Notes: generated by a model from the sequence alone, not told the origin. A stretch of 15,385 nucleotides of DNA from Alphaproteobacteria bacterium UBA6178 (GCA_002422205.1 DITS01000049.1:1-15385); one strand, 5' to 3'; positions 7,046 through 15,192 are shown, counted from the first letter of the stretch. Translations and numbers: made by a program.

Positions 7046-8707
7046 TTAGAAGCCCATGCCACCCATTCCGCCCATGCCACCCATGGATTCCATATCCATG
7101 CCGCCACCGGAGGAGTTTTTGTCATCGTCTTGTTTGTCGGCCACCAATGCCTCGGTGGTAATCATCAGGCCTGCAATGGATGCAGCATCCTGCAAGGCAG
7201 TACGCACCACTTTGGTCGGGTCGATGATACCGGCTTTGATCATGTCGACATATTCAAGGCTTTGTGCATCAAAGCCTTGATCGGTATCGTCATTTTCAAG
7301 CAATTTGCCGGCAACAACCGCGCCATCAAGGCCTGCATTCTCCACGATCTGACGGATCGGGGCTTGCAGCGCACGACGGATGATGTTGACGCCTGCTTTT
7401 TCATCGTCATTGCTGGCTTTTACTTTATCCAGCGCACGCGAAGCATAGAGCAAGGTTACGCCGCCGCCGGGCACAATGCCTTCTTCGACAGCTGCGCGGG
7501 TTGCATGGAGCGCATCGTCCACACGGTCTTTGCGCTCTTTCACTTCGGTTTCGGTTGCGCCGCCCACTTTCAGCACCGCGACACCGCCGGAGAGTTTAGC
7601 CAAACGCTCCTGCAGTTTTTCTTTGTCGTAATCGGAGGTGGTTTCAGCCACTTGCGCGCGAATTTGCGTGCAGCGTGCTTCGATGTCCTTTTTCACACCG
7701 GCACCATCAATCACCGTGGTATGTTCTTTGGTGATCACGACTTTTTTCGCTTTACCCAATTGATCAAGCGTGACGTTTTCGAGTTTGATACCCAAATCGG
7801 CACTGATAACCTGACCGGAGGTGAGGATGGCGAGGTCTTCCAGCATCGCTTTACGACGATCGCCGAAGCCCGGTGCTTTCACGGCTGCCACTTTCAGGCC
7901 ACCGCGCAGCTTGTTCACGACTAAGGTTGCTAACGCTTCGCCTTCAACATCTTCTGCAATGATCACCAACGGACGTTGCGATTGAACAACTGCTTCAAGC
8001 AATGGCAGCATCGGTTGCAGGCCGGAGACTTTATTTTCAACCAGCAGGATGAAAGGATTTTCCAGCTCGACGCTCATTTTTTCGGAGTTGGTGACGAAGT
8101 AGGGCGACAAATAACCACGGTCAAATTGCATGCCTTCGACGGTTTCCAATTCAAACTCGAGGCCTTTGGCTTCTTCCACGGTGATGACGCCTTCTTTGCC
8201 TACTTTTTCCATGGCTTCAGCGATTTTCTCGCCGATTTCACGGTCGCCATTGGCAGAAATGGTGCCCACTTGCGCGATTTCCGCTTTGCCCTGAATCGCT
8301 TTGGATTTGTCGGCGACGTTTTTCAACACGCTTTCAACGGCTTTGTCGATGCCGCGTTTCAGATCCATCGGGTTCAGGCCAGCGGCTACTGCTTTTGCAC
8401 CTTCACGGATGATGGCTTGTGCCAGTACGGTTGCGGTGGTGGTACCATCGCCTGCCATATCATTGGTGCGGCTTGCCACTTCACGCAGCATTTGTGCGCC
8501 CATATTCTGGAATTTGTTGGACAAGGTAATTTCTTTTGCAACGCTGACACCGTCTTTGGTGATGCGAGGTGCGCCGAATGATTTTTCCAGCACGACGTTA
8601 CGGCCTTTGGGGCCGAGGGTAACTTTTACAGCATTTGCCAGTATATCTGCACCGAGCAGAATTTGTTCGCGGGCAGAGGTGCCAAACTTCAGTTCTTTAG
8701 CAGCCAT
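7046..8707 (-). CDS. groEL: 60 kDa chaperonin GroEL
   Basis: ATP-driven folding chamber of the cytosol, a double ring of seven subunits working with the GroES lid. The 553-residue length is normal. Visible hallmarks are the N-terminal KELKFG start, the equatorial nucleotide loop GDGTTTATVLAQAI, the apical-domain stretch RGYLSPYF and GFGDRRKAML. Further on are the KLSGGVAVLKVGG stretch and the ATP-binding VEEGIVPGGG region. The Gly/Met-rich C-terminal tail ends in four GGM-type repeats. The start is supported by AGGAGA at 8715-8720, seven bases upstream. It is the second gene of the operon, 41 bases after groES. No unusual substitution was noticed. The sequence looks alphaproteobacterial, and this gene is the best phylogenetic marker in the window. 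Confidence 0.98.
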   Translation of the reverse strand: MAAKELKFGTSAREQILLGADILANAVKVTLGPKGRNVVLEKSFGAPRITKDGVSVAKEITLSNKFQNMGAQMLREVASRTNDMAGDGTTTATVLAQAIIREGAKAVAAGLNPMDLKRGIDKAVESVLKNVADKSKAIQGKAEIAQVGTISANGDREIGEKIAEAMEKVGKEGVITVEEAKGLEFELETVEGMQFDRGYLSPYFVTNSEKMSVELENPFILLVENKVSGLQPMLPLLEAVVQSQRPLVIIAEDVEGEALATLVVNKLRGGLKVAAVKAPGFGDRRKAMLEDLAILTSGQVISADLGIKLENVTLDQLGKAKKVVITKEHTTVIDGAGVKKDIEARCTQIRAQVAETTSDYDKEKLQERLAKLSGGVAVLKVGGATETEVKERKDRVDDALHATRAAVEEGIVPGGGVTLLYASRALDKVKASNDDEKAGVNIIRRALQAPIRQIVENAGLDGAVVAGKLLENDDTDQGFDAQSLEYVDMIKAGIIDPTKVVRTALQDAASIAGLMITTEALVADKQDDDKNSSGGGMDMESMGGMGGMGGMGF

Positions 8708-8748
8708 TGTATAATCTCCTACATTGTAATTGGTTTATAACCTATTTA

Positions 8749-9066
8749 TCAGGCAGCTTTTTTAGCTGCGCCTTTCTTTTCAACGATGCCGAAAATATCG
8801 GATTCTTTCATGATCACATATTCTTCACCGTCCAGTTTCACTTCGGTGCCGGCCCATTTGCCGAATAATACAATATCACCGGTTTTGACTTCGAGAGCGA
8901 TCAGCTCATTGTCGTCGCCGCGTGCGCCGGGGCCGGTGGCCACTACTTCACCTTGCACAGGTTTTTCTTTTGCCGAATCGGGGATAATGATACCGCCAGC
9001 GGTTTTTTCATCTTCTTCAATCCGACGAATCAATACGCGATCATGTAAGGGGCGAATCATGGTCAT
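8749..9066 (-). CDS. groES: 10 kDa co-chaperonin GroES
   Basis: Heptameric lid that caps GroEL and confines substrate during folding. The 105-residue protein has the IRPLHDRVLIRRIEEDEKTAGGIIIPDSA start with the mobile-loop region. It also has the GPGARGD turn, the GDIVLFGKWAGTEVKLDGEEYVIMKESDI core and an Ala/Lys-rich end. The start chosen is the ATG at 9066 (MTMIRPL), because GGAG (plus-strand CTCC at 9075-9078) lies eight bases upstream. The ATG at 9087 is too far upstream of this site, and the ATG at 9060 would be 14 bases from it. It is the first gene of the groESL operon. Confidence 0.97.
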   Translation of the reverse strand: MTMIRPLHDRVLIRRIEEDEKTAGGIIIPDSAKEKPVQGEVVATGPGARGDDNELIALEVKTGDIVLFGKWAGTEVKLDGEEYVIMKESDIFGIVEKKGAAKKAA

Positions 9067-9170
9067 AATGGTAACTCCATTTATCATGGTTAAGGTTGAA
9101 CATTTTTATTGTGGTAGAGATAGCACAAAAATGACGGATTTTCCGACAATTTGGCTTCATTGTGAGGTGG

Positions 9171-9199
9171 GATATAGGTGGGTTGGAGAGGCCTGTCAA
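9171..9199 (-). promoter_or_regulatory. probable groESL promoter
   Basis: Read on the minus strand, a perfect TTGACA -35 box (9194-9199) is followed after exactly 17 bases by TATATC (9171-9176), about 105 bases upstream of groES. The -35 region is also CCTTGAC and the spacer ends in CCCACC, loosely like a heat-shock sigma-32 promoter, so dual use is possible. The -35 box lies inside a small dyad, GGCCT-N4-AGGCC. I found no CIRCE element (TTAGCACTC-N9-GAGTGCTAA) between here and groES. Confidence 0.6.
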
Positions 9200-9387
9200 G
9201 GCCGGAGGGGCATTTTGCACAAAAATGCAAGCATGTTAATGTGCTCAGGGCAGGTATTGCAGGCGGCATAAACAACGCGTCAAGTGCAAAAACAAGCCGC
9301 TGTTTGAATAAACCTCTAGAATTATTGTACAAATACTGCAATAAATCGGTTCATTCTAATATAAAAAACTATCAGTAGGGCTTAACG

Positions 9388-11535
9388 ATGCTTAAGAATG
9401 TCAAAATTGCTTATAAATTACCTGCATTTATTTTCATCGTGGTCATGATTAGCTGCTGGGTTGTCGGGCTGGTGGGGCAGGAGATTTCCAAATCTACGTT
9501 ATTGCGTGCTATCGAAGCAAACATGCTGGAGCTGGCTAAAGAAAATCAGGAAGATGTAACGGCCTTTCTTGACTCCGTTAGTCTGGATTTATCAGTCGTT
9601 GCCGCAAATGAGCAAACCATAAAGGCGGTTGAGCAGTTTAGCACGTCATGGACGCTGTTTGAGCGCGCACCTACACGGGCATTACAAAATTTATATATTC
9701 ACAATAATCCTTATCCAACCGGCCAGAAAGAAGAACTGGAAGATGCGATGGATGGCTCGCTTTACAGCGCTATCCATAGCGAACATCACCCATGGTATCG
9801 TACATTCCTGCGCAAACGTGGCTATTATGATATCTTCTTGTTCGATTTGCAGGGAAATCTGCTTTACACGGTATTTAAAGAGCTGGATTTTGCCACCAAT
9901 ATGGAAAGTGGTGAATGGAAGGATACCGACTTAGCGCGTGCTTATCGTGCCGCAGCGGCAGATAGCGCAACATCTGAGGATCAATTCTTTTTTGATTATC
10001 AACCTTATGCGCCAAGCCATGGTGCACCCGCCAGCTTTAAATCGACGCCTATTTTTAAAAATGGTGAGAAAATAGGCGTGCTGGTCTTTCAGATGCCAAT
10101 TGGTAAGCTGAATGGTGCTGTTTCGGTTCAAAATGACACGCATGAAACAATAGCAATGTATTTAGTGGGCGCCGATGGGCTGATGCGCACCGATGTAGCG
10201 GATGCGACGGAAAGCCGGATTCTCAAACAATCCGTGGATACCGAGGCGGTAAAGCGGGCATTGGCGGGTGAATCGGGTGTGATTCATGAAGTCGGGTATC
10301 AGGGCGAGCCAGTGGTATCGGCCTTTATGCCTATCAGCTATGGCAACGCCAAATGGGCGCTGGTGACAGATATTGCGGAAAAAGAAGTGCTGGCACCGGT
10401 GATTGATCTGCGTAATAAGCTGATCGCGGTTTCGGTGATTGCCGTATTGTTTATGGCCGTTATGGGCTATTATATGTCGGCGGCGCTGACCAAGCCATTG
10501 GTACAAATGAACGGTGTGCTTAAACAGCTGGCCGATGGCGAGAAGCCTGAGTATATCCCACATCAGGAACGTGGAGATGAAATCGGGGATATCGCCAAAT
10601 CGGCAGAAGTTTTCAAAGAGAACGCATTAGAGAAAGAGCGGCTGGAAATGGCCGAAGGGGCACGAACAATACAAGATAAAATAGACAAGAAACAATCGAT
10701 GAGCGATCTGGCTGGCCGGTTTGAAGAGCGGGTGCAGCATATTATTTCGACCGTGGCGGCGGCGACCACGCAGCTATCCCAAACGGCGGAGCAAATGGTG
10801 ATGCTGATTCAGCATACGGATAATACCGTGCGTACGGCAACGGGCGGTGCCAGCCAGACCAGCAATGATGTGCAATCGGTTGCGGCGGCGGTTGAGGAAA
10901 TGAGCGCATCGGTACGCGAGATATCAACGCAGGTGCAGCGTTCCAACCAGCTGGTGGGTGAATCGGTGGATCGGACCAATAAGGCCGGTGAGCATGCGGG
11001 GGCCTTATCGAAAGCAACGCAGCAGGTGCGGGAGGTGATTGCGCTGATTGCCGGTATTGCGGGGCAAATCAACCTGCTGGCGCTCAATGCTACGATTGAG
11101 TCTGCACGTGCAGGCGAGGCAGGGCGTGGCTTTGCCGTGGTGGCTAATGAGGTTAAAAATCTGGCAGGGCAGACCAACCAGTCCATTAGTGAAATTGAAA
11201 AAGTGATCGCTGACATGAATATGGCGTCGGATGATATTATTGCATCTTTGTCCGAAATCCGCGATTCGGTGCATCATATCTCTGATGCATCGGGCGGGAT
11301 TGCGGCAGCGGTTGAGGAGCAATCCGCCACCACCAATGAAATTGCGCGCAGCATGCAGTCTGCCTCGCAGGGCACTTCGACGGTATCGGAGAATTTATAT
11401 GCGGTGAGTCAGGCGTCCTCTGATGTAAATGAATCGGCGAAGCAGGTGCTGATGGCAGTGCAGGAAGTCTCGCGTCAGGCTGAGGATTTGGATAGTCAGG
11501 TGAAAGCGTTTCTGGCTGAGGTGCGCAGTAGTTAA
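9388..11535 (+). CDS. methyl-accepting chemotaxis protein with periplasmic Cache-like domain
   Basis: Transmembrane chemoreceptor that controls CheA activity through CheW. The 715 residues comprise a membrane helix (about 11-30) and a large periplasmic domain (about 31-340) with WYRTFLRKRGYYDIFLFDLQGNLLYTVFKELDFATN, a segment typical of double-Cache-type receptors. A second membrane helix (about 345-367), a HAMP domain (about 368-420) and a long helical signalling domain follow. The signalling tip is intact (E-SARAGEAGRGFAVVANEVKNLAGQT, 571-596), as are flanking methylation-type helices (AAAVEEMSASVREI, AAAVEEQSATTNEIARSM). No C-terminal NWETF-like CheR tether is present; the protein ends EVRSS. 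AGGG lies seven bases before the start. No che genes are in the window, so it is an orphan receptor here. The ligand cannot be predicted. Confidence 0.95.
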   Translation: MLKNVKIAYKLPAFIFIVVMISCWVVGLVGQEISKSTLLRAIEANMLELAKENQEDVTAFLDSVSLDLSVVAANEQTIKAVEQFSTSWTLFERAPTRALQNLYIHNNPYPTGQKEELEDAMDGSLYSAIHSEHHPWYRTFLRKRGYYDIFLFDLQGNLLYTVFKELDFATNMESGEWKDTDLARAYRAAAADSATSEDQFFFDYQPYAPSHGAPASFKSTPIFKNGEKIGVLVFQMPIGKLNGAVSVQNDTHETIAMYLVGADGLMRTDVADATESRILKQSVDTEAVKRALAGESGVIHEVGYQGEPVVSAFMPISYGNAKWALVTDIAEKEVLAPVIDLRNKLIAVSVIAVLFMAVMGYYMSAALTKPLVQMNGVLKQLADGEKPEYIPHQERGDEIGDIAKSAEVFKENALEKERLEMAEGARTIQDKIDKKQSMSDLAGRFEERVQHIISTVAAATTQLSQTAEQMVMLIQHTDNTVRTATGGASQTSNDVQSVAAAVEEMSASVREISTQVQRSNQLVGESVDRTNKAGEHAGALSKATQQVREVIALIAGIAGQINLLALNATIESARAGEAGRGFAVVANEVKNLAGQTNQSISEIEKVIADMNMASDDIIASLSEIRDSVHHISDASGGIAAAVEEQSATTNEIARSMQSASQGTSTVSENLYAVSQASSDVNESAKQVLMAVQEVSRQAEDLDSQVKAFLAEVRSS

Positions 11536-11547
11536 GGGTCCTTAATG

Positions 11548-11595
11548 GTGTGTAAATCGCGTAATTGACGCGAAAGCTTCACACACGGGGTTTTT
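11548..11595 (+). terminator. probable intrinsic terminator after the chemoreceptor gene
   Basis: An interrupted hairpin pairs GTGTGT (11548-11553) with ACACAC (11581-11586) and has an inner 5-bp TCGCG/CGCGA stem. GGGG and five T follow (11587-11595). The position 12 bases past the chemoreceptor stop and the T-tract fit a Rho-independent terminator. The stem is imperfect, so efficiency may be moderate. Confidence 0.6.
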
Positions 11596-11643
11596 ATTAT
11601 CTGTTATAAGCGTTAATCAATTTTAACGTATAGCAGATAATAA
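11594..11643 (+). promoter_or_regulatory. long hairpin abutting the start codon of the deaminase-fold gene
   Basis: Near-perfect inverted repeat. Left arm 11594-11616 and right arm 11623-11643 pair over about 20 bases around a 6-base loop, with one G-U position and a 2-base bulge. The right arm ends three bases before the ATG at 11647 and covers where a ribosome site would lie; no Shine-Dalgarno sequence is seen. It may limit translation, act as a second terminator or protect an RNA end. The sequence alone does not decide between these. Confidence 0.55.
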
Positions 11644-11646
11644 GCG

Positions 11647-12975
11647 ATGGCAGAAATTGCGTTCTATAAGCAGCGGGATGGGGTTATCCGGCTGGCCCGA
11701 CATGGTGAGCAGCCCAGCATTTTAAGTGATGATGATGTGCAATCGCCTGATTTTCTGCGGGTGATGAATGCGCTATTAGCGGAGCAACGCCTTAAGGCGT
11801 GGGACCATGAAGCCGCCGAACATAGCGGCAAGAATGAAATGTTTTTTGGCGCCGCATTGATTCGTACCGCTGATAATCGCTTTTATGTGGCGGCTAATAT
11901 TCACCAAAAAAATTCCCTTACCACGCGCGATTGCGCGGAGGCCAATGCCATTAATCAGGCAGCGCAAGATACGGAAATGCTGCAATTAGGCATTCAGGAT
12001 TTGTGGTTTATGGGGGGTAAGGGCAATTTATCCGAGGGTAAACCCATTTTAGAAGGCGAAGCATTACGGCGGAATTGTCCCTGTGGCAGTTGTCGTGATG
12101 TGATTGGCAACACGCGATTGAATGGTAATACACGTGTTCACATGGTGCCGTTGAATGACGGCAGTGTGGAGGTGGCCTACCCCGAGCCGGGGGCAGCGAT
12201 GCAAGAGCATCATATCGTCACTCATACACTCGATGAATTATTGCCGCATATTCATTACCGGCAAGCCGATGCTTCGGGGGCGTTAAAACAGACCATCCTT
12301 GATGGGTGGGATTATCTGCATGCACCGGCTGAGCGTGACACGGATTATGAGCCCGGGCGGATTAGAGAGCTGGAAGGCGTGCCCAGCGCCGAACTGCCCG
12401 CACGCATTAATCAATTGCTGCTGGATGTGGTGAAGCAGGAAATGCATCATGCAGAGCGCAAACCTTTGCAGCGGGCAACGCTGGTGATTGTGCAAACCCA
12501 TTCGGGGCGATTTTATTTGGGGGCGTCCTATGTGGATGGGCGCACGATGGGCATGTCCCCTGCTACGCTGCATGCGCTGCAGAATGCTGGCCGCCAAAGC
12601 GTGAGCGAGGTCTATATGCTCGATGTACTGTTTCGTAAGGAAGACAAGCAGCGGGCATTTTTTGCAGACAATCCGCAAGCGGATGTATTGTTGCCAATGC
12701 CGGATGGCGAATCACGTGACCGGATATGGAAAGCACGTGATAAAGTGGGTGAAAATGGCATTTGTGAGCCGCCACCGAAGGTGCATGTTTTCGCGCTGAA
12801 TAACGGGCGTGATTTTCAGCCATCCCTGATGCATAGCTTTCCTATCGAGGAGTTATTGCCACATGCATTTATGAGCCCCAAGCATGATCCGAAGCTGGAT
12901 GTATGCGGGGTGGTGCATGTGGGCGAATGTGGTCATGATCATGGGCCTGCTACTGGTCACGGCTCGCCTTCTTGA
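11647..12975 (+). CDS. cytidine-deaminase-fold protein with degenerate second copy (442 aa)
   Basis: The N-terminal half carries the zinc motifs of the cytidine deaminase superfamily: C-A-E (96-98) and P-C-G-S-C (145-149), embedded in RDCAEANAINQA and NCPCGSCRDVI. Cys96, Cys146 and Cys149 should bind zinc and Glu98 should act in proton transfer. The C-terminal half looks like a decayed repeat. RFYLGASYVDGRTMGMSPATLHALQNAG (289-315) parallels RFYVAANIHQKNSLTTRDCAEANAINQA, and KVHVFALNNG then IEELLPH parallels RVHMVPLNDG then LDELLPH. The repeat has lost the C-A-E and the PCxxC. The E. coli-type cytidine deaminase also pairs a catalytic domain with an inactive one, but at 294 residues it is much shorter, and the gap between the two zinc motifs here is wider. 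The tail (419-438) is rich in His and Cys (CGVVHVGECGHDHG). The substrate (free nucleoside, nucleotide or nucleic acid) is not determinable. Confidence 0.72.
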   Translation: MAEIAFYKQRDGVIRLARHGEQPSILSDDDVQSPDFLRVMNALLAEQRLKAWDHEAAEHSGKNEMFFGAALIRTADNRFYVAANIHQKNSLTTRDCAEANAINQAAQDTEMLQLGIQDLWFMGGKGNLSEGKPILEGEALRRNCPCGSCRDVIGNTRLNGNTRVHMVPLNDGSVEVAYPEPGAAMQEHHIVTHTLDELLPHIHYRQADASGALKQTILDGWDYLHAPAERDTDYEPGRIRELEGVPSAELPARINQLLLDVVKQEMHHAERKPLQRATLVIVQTHSGRFYLGASYVDGRTMGMSPATLHALQNAGRQSVSEVYMLDVLFRKEDKQRAFFADNPQADVLLPMPDGESRDRIWKARDKVGENGICEPPPKVHVFALNNGRDFQPSLMHSFPIEELLPHAFMSPKHDPKLDVCGVVHVGECGHDHGPATGHGSPS

Positions 12976-12998
12976 TTCTGATCAAGGCTTTGTTTTCT
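12971..12998 (+). terminator. possible intrinsic terminator overlapping the deaminase-fold stop codon
   Basis: CTTGAT (12971-12976) pairs with ATCAAG (12981-12986) across a TCTG loop, and is followed by a T-rich stretch with two interruptions. The stem is only six bp and includes the TGA stop, so it is a weak candidate. Confidence 0.4.
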
Positions 12999-13032
12999 TT
13001 TTGTGGTATGCAGGCACAAAGAGGAGGCGGTT

Positions 13033-13248
13033 ATGTATGCTTCGTACAGGGTGGTGAGTATCGTGTTCGTATTGGCGCTGGCGATTTCAGGCTGCGCCTC
13101 GCAGAAAAAGGAAGCGCAGGCATGGAAGCGGTATGATTACCGCCCCGTACCCAGCCAGCAAGAGCAAGACCCCCGCACCCAACGCCTCCCCGCAGATGAT
13201 TTTGGTGCCTGTCAGGCGAATGATTTGGTGAATTTCAGTTGTGATTAG
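13033..13248 (+). CDS. small predicted lipoprotein (71 aa)
   Basis: Short exported protein of unknown function. A lipoprotein signal peptide is visible: basic residue Arg6, hydrophobic core (VVSIVFVLALA, about 7-17), then the lipobox I-S-G-C with the lipidated Cys at position 21. The mature part is about 50 residues, polar and proline/glutamine-rich, with a D-F-G-A-C-Q segment and two further cysteines near the end (FGACQANDLVNFSC). These could form a disulfide in the periplasm. The start at 13033 is supported by a perfect AGGAGG at 13022-13027, five bases upstream; the frame opens earlier, at 13003, but without a ribosome site. The Ala-Ser after the Cys, with no Asp at position +2, would favour outer-membrane sorting under the E. 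coli rule. Confidence 0.75.
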   Translation: MYASYRVVSIVFVLALAISGCASQKKEAQAWKRYDYRPVPSQQEQDPRTQRLPADDFGACQANDLVNFSCD

Positions 13249-13390
13249 GTTGGGTGCTGGCTGTGCCGTCTATAGGATACAAACGCATGCCACCTGTTTT
13301 TTCTATAAAATGCAATATCATAATATTTCTGTCATAATTCTATGTTAGCTTCTAGCGGATTTACAATGTTATCAATAGGAGCACACGAGT

Positions 13391-14281
13391 ATGGTAGAGA
13401 AATCAATTGATCAAATTATCGCCCGAGAACTGGCGAAACAATTCACCGCTGAGCAAATTGCAGAAATTTTGACCAAAATATTAGATTCTCGCGAACCAGA
13501 GCGTAATATGGCAAGTGAGGCTGACAACATTGTTCGTTCGTCTCCTACACTAAAAGGCATGCTTGGCATTCTAGGTGCAGATACGTTTATTCTTAAGCCG
13601 GAGACCCGACTCGAGCTGTTTGAGAAATATGCGGATGAGCTTTTTGCAGAAATACCGGCGGCTGATATAGTACAAGCCTTGCATGCTAAGCAGAAAGCAT
13701 CTGGCTTTCGTGTTGATGCGCCAGATAGCTATGCACGCAACTATTTTAATGATCTTTATGTCAAGGCAAGCCAATATGGGCGTGTTGACGTGTTGCGTGC
13801 AATTGATGATGTAGCTATGCAAGATGAAAAAATCTCTCTTAGTTCTGGTGTCGCTATGGCTGGCGCATTAATTAATAATAAACAAGAAGCTATATACTAC
13901 TTACTGGTCACAAATCCTGGTCTTGAAGAAAGGTGGAAAGGAATCGATGGGTGGACCAATATGGATCGCGCGGGTCGACCCGGAGAGCTGATGTTAACTA
14001 GAGAGCAGATACATGAGCGCATAGATGCCGCTAAACAAGCTGTTGTTACAGGTATTTTTGCTGCTCCGGTATCCGTAAAGGAAGCCATTTCAATCGAAGC
14101 ATCGCTAATGGCTCTGGGTACTAAAGGTATAACAATGGATGGCTCATTAAGTGCGGAAGAGCTTGCATCTGCGCGTAATGTAATTGGCGCACAGGATGGT
14201 GTAGATGTGTCTACCGGTGAGATTGCATTGCGCCTTACACAACTTGCTGTTGAAAAAGCTGCAGCTGTCAATCAGCCTTAA
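13391..14281 (+). CDS. hypothetical helical protein, possibly with ankyrin-like repeats (296 aa)
   Basis: I do not recognise this protein. It is predicted soluble and mainly helical, with no signal peptide or membrane helix. The N terminus (SIDQIIARELAKQFTAEQIAEILTKIL) looks like paired amphipathic helices. The middle (about 115-175) has a rhythm reminiscent of degenerate ankyrin repeats: LYVKASQYGRVDVLRAIDD, then VAMAGALINNKQEAIYYLL, each reading as helix-G/N-helix. This is a weak resemblance. The C-terminal third is Ala- and Glu-rich. The start is well supported by AGGAG at 13377-13381, nine bases upstream. Codon use is more AT-rich than in the chemoreceptor and deaminase-fold genes. The 267 bases after the stop hold no gene that I can support; they are AT-rich towards the next gene. 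Confidence 0.7.
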   Translation: MVEKSIDQIIARELAKQFTAEQIAEILTKILDSREPERNMASEADNIVRSSPTLKGMLGILGADTFILKPETRLELFEKYADELFAEIPAADIVQALHAKQKASGFRVDAPDSYARNYFNDLYVKASQYGRVDVLRAIDDVAMQDEKISLSSGVAMAGALINNKQEAIYYLLVTNPGLEERWKGIDGWTNMDRAGRPGELMLTREQIHERIDAAKQAVVTGIFAAPVSVKEAISIEASLMALGTKGITMDGSLSAEELASARNVIGAQDGVDVSTGEIALRLTQLAVEKAAAVNQP

Positions 14282-14548
14282 TATTTTTATCTGGAAGATT
14301 TTCTGCCACCCTAAGCGTGCAAGCAATGAAAGGATGGTGGGAGCGAGTGGGCGCGTTTTGAACTATTTCTGAAATGTGATTGCTTGTATATCAATTGCCT
14401 AACAAGCGCGCCGATTTGTTTACAGTTTTAAAAACTAAAGAGGTTGAAACAAAATATTAACATTTGATACCTTTTCTTTAATCGTCTGTTAATATACTAT
14501 AGTGATAATTTAGTTGTAGTCATGTTCATTCCTAAAGGAGAGTAAAAT

Positions 14549-15082
14549 ATGGGACAAGTTGTCTATCCAGATGGTCAAGGTGGTGCTGTGGTAGTGGGTT
14601 TTGGTGAAATCACGCACCTATCTAACGAGAATAACTTTAAACTCCCGGCAGGCACAACTATTACTAATGATGAAGGCCAAAGTTGTACTTTTAATCAACC
14701 GGTTCAAGTTATAGTGAATGGTGATAAAGTAAAACTTATGGGAGATATGGGCGGGAGTCGCTACATATATGAAGCAAGTGAAAACGGCGTCATAACAACA
14801 CAATACTCACCCGGCGAAATGAAATCTTGGCGTATTAATGATCTGGGCTCAAATTTATTTAATGTTCTCCCATTTACTGGCGATGTCATAAGTGTTGCTG
14901 GAAATGGCACTAGAAGAGAAAATGATCGAGATATTGCAATTGAGCGTGAAGCTGCGGTGCTCAATGGCTTAGGCGTCACTTGTTCAAAAAATGCGGAACC
15001 AGTTTCGGCAGCGGACGTAAAATTTAGTGCCGATAAGCTGCTGGAAAATGCTCAGAGCACAAAGCAACCAGGAGGCGGTTGA
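14549..15082 (+). CDS. hypothetical soluble protein (177 aa)
   Basis: Not recognised. The ribosome site AAGGAG (14535-14540) lies eight bases before the ATG, so the start is firm. The first 110 residues look beta-rich with many glycines: VVYPDGQGGAVVVGFGEI, LPAGTTITNDEGQSCTF, VQVIVNGDKVKLMGDMGG, RYIYEASENGVITTQY. This is compatible with a small beta-barrel or beta-sandwich. The C-terminal part is charged and helical and ends in a Gly-rich QPGGG. There is no signal peptide. The upstream region is very AT-rich and contains TATACT at 14493-14498 as a possible -10 box without a well-placed -35. It is the last gene before the structured region and tRNA, and its AT-rich composition resembles that of the preceding orphan gene. 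Confidence 0.68.
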   Translation: MGQVVYPDGQGGAVVVGFGEITHLSNENNFKLPAGTTITNDEGQSCTFNQPVQVIVNGDKVKLMGDMGGSRYIYEASENGVITTQYSPGEMKSWRINDLGSNLFNVLPFTGDVISVAGNGTRRENDRDIAIEREAAVLNGLGVTCSKNAEPVSAADVKFSADKLLENAQSTKQPGGG

Positions 15083-15172
15083 TTGTTTAAAGCGTCCCAA
15101 CATACTACTCTAGCTTATTCTCATAAACCATAAATACAAACCATTTCTAAATGGCGAATATCCCGTTTGATA

Positions 15173-15192
15173 ATGGTCGGGGAGACAGGATT
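15173..15192 (-). repeat. 20-base copy of the tRNA-Pro 3' end
   Basis: Twenty bases are identical to 15308-15327, the 3' end of the intact tRNA-Pro gene. The copy holds the distal T-arm strand, the whole 3' acceptor strand, the discriminator base, the CCA and one further base. Identity stops inside the T-loop. The two copies are in direct orientation with starts 135 bases apart. This is the usual form of an attachment-site duplication left by tRNA-targeting integration, or of a tRNA-derived repeat; no integrase is present. Confidence 0.8.

Noticed and set aside
7004..7924. A 306-codon open frame on the plus strand opposite groEL
   Set aside because: It lies antisense to a certain groEL gene, its translation is rich in Phe, His and Cys in the pattern of an antisense shadow, and it runs across the groEL terminator region without a ribosome site.
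9301..9387. Promoter for the chemoreceptor gene (TTGTAC, TCTAAT) including a flagellar sigma-28 type
   Set aside because: The boxes are 24 bases apart and no sigma-28 consensus was found, so no promoter is called.
11647..12975. Reading the deaminase-fold protein as a secreted polymorphic toxin
   Set aside because: There is no secretion-associated N-terminal region, no repeat or pre-toxin domain and no immunity gene next to it.
14282..14548. Possible terminator from CCACC/GGTGG around 14309-14340
   Set aside because: The arms are short, the loop is long and no T-tract follows, so this gap is left without a called element beyond its AT-rich character.
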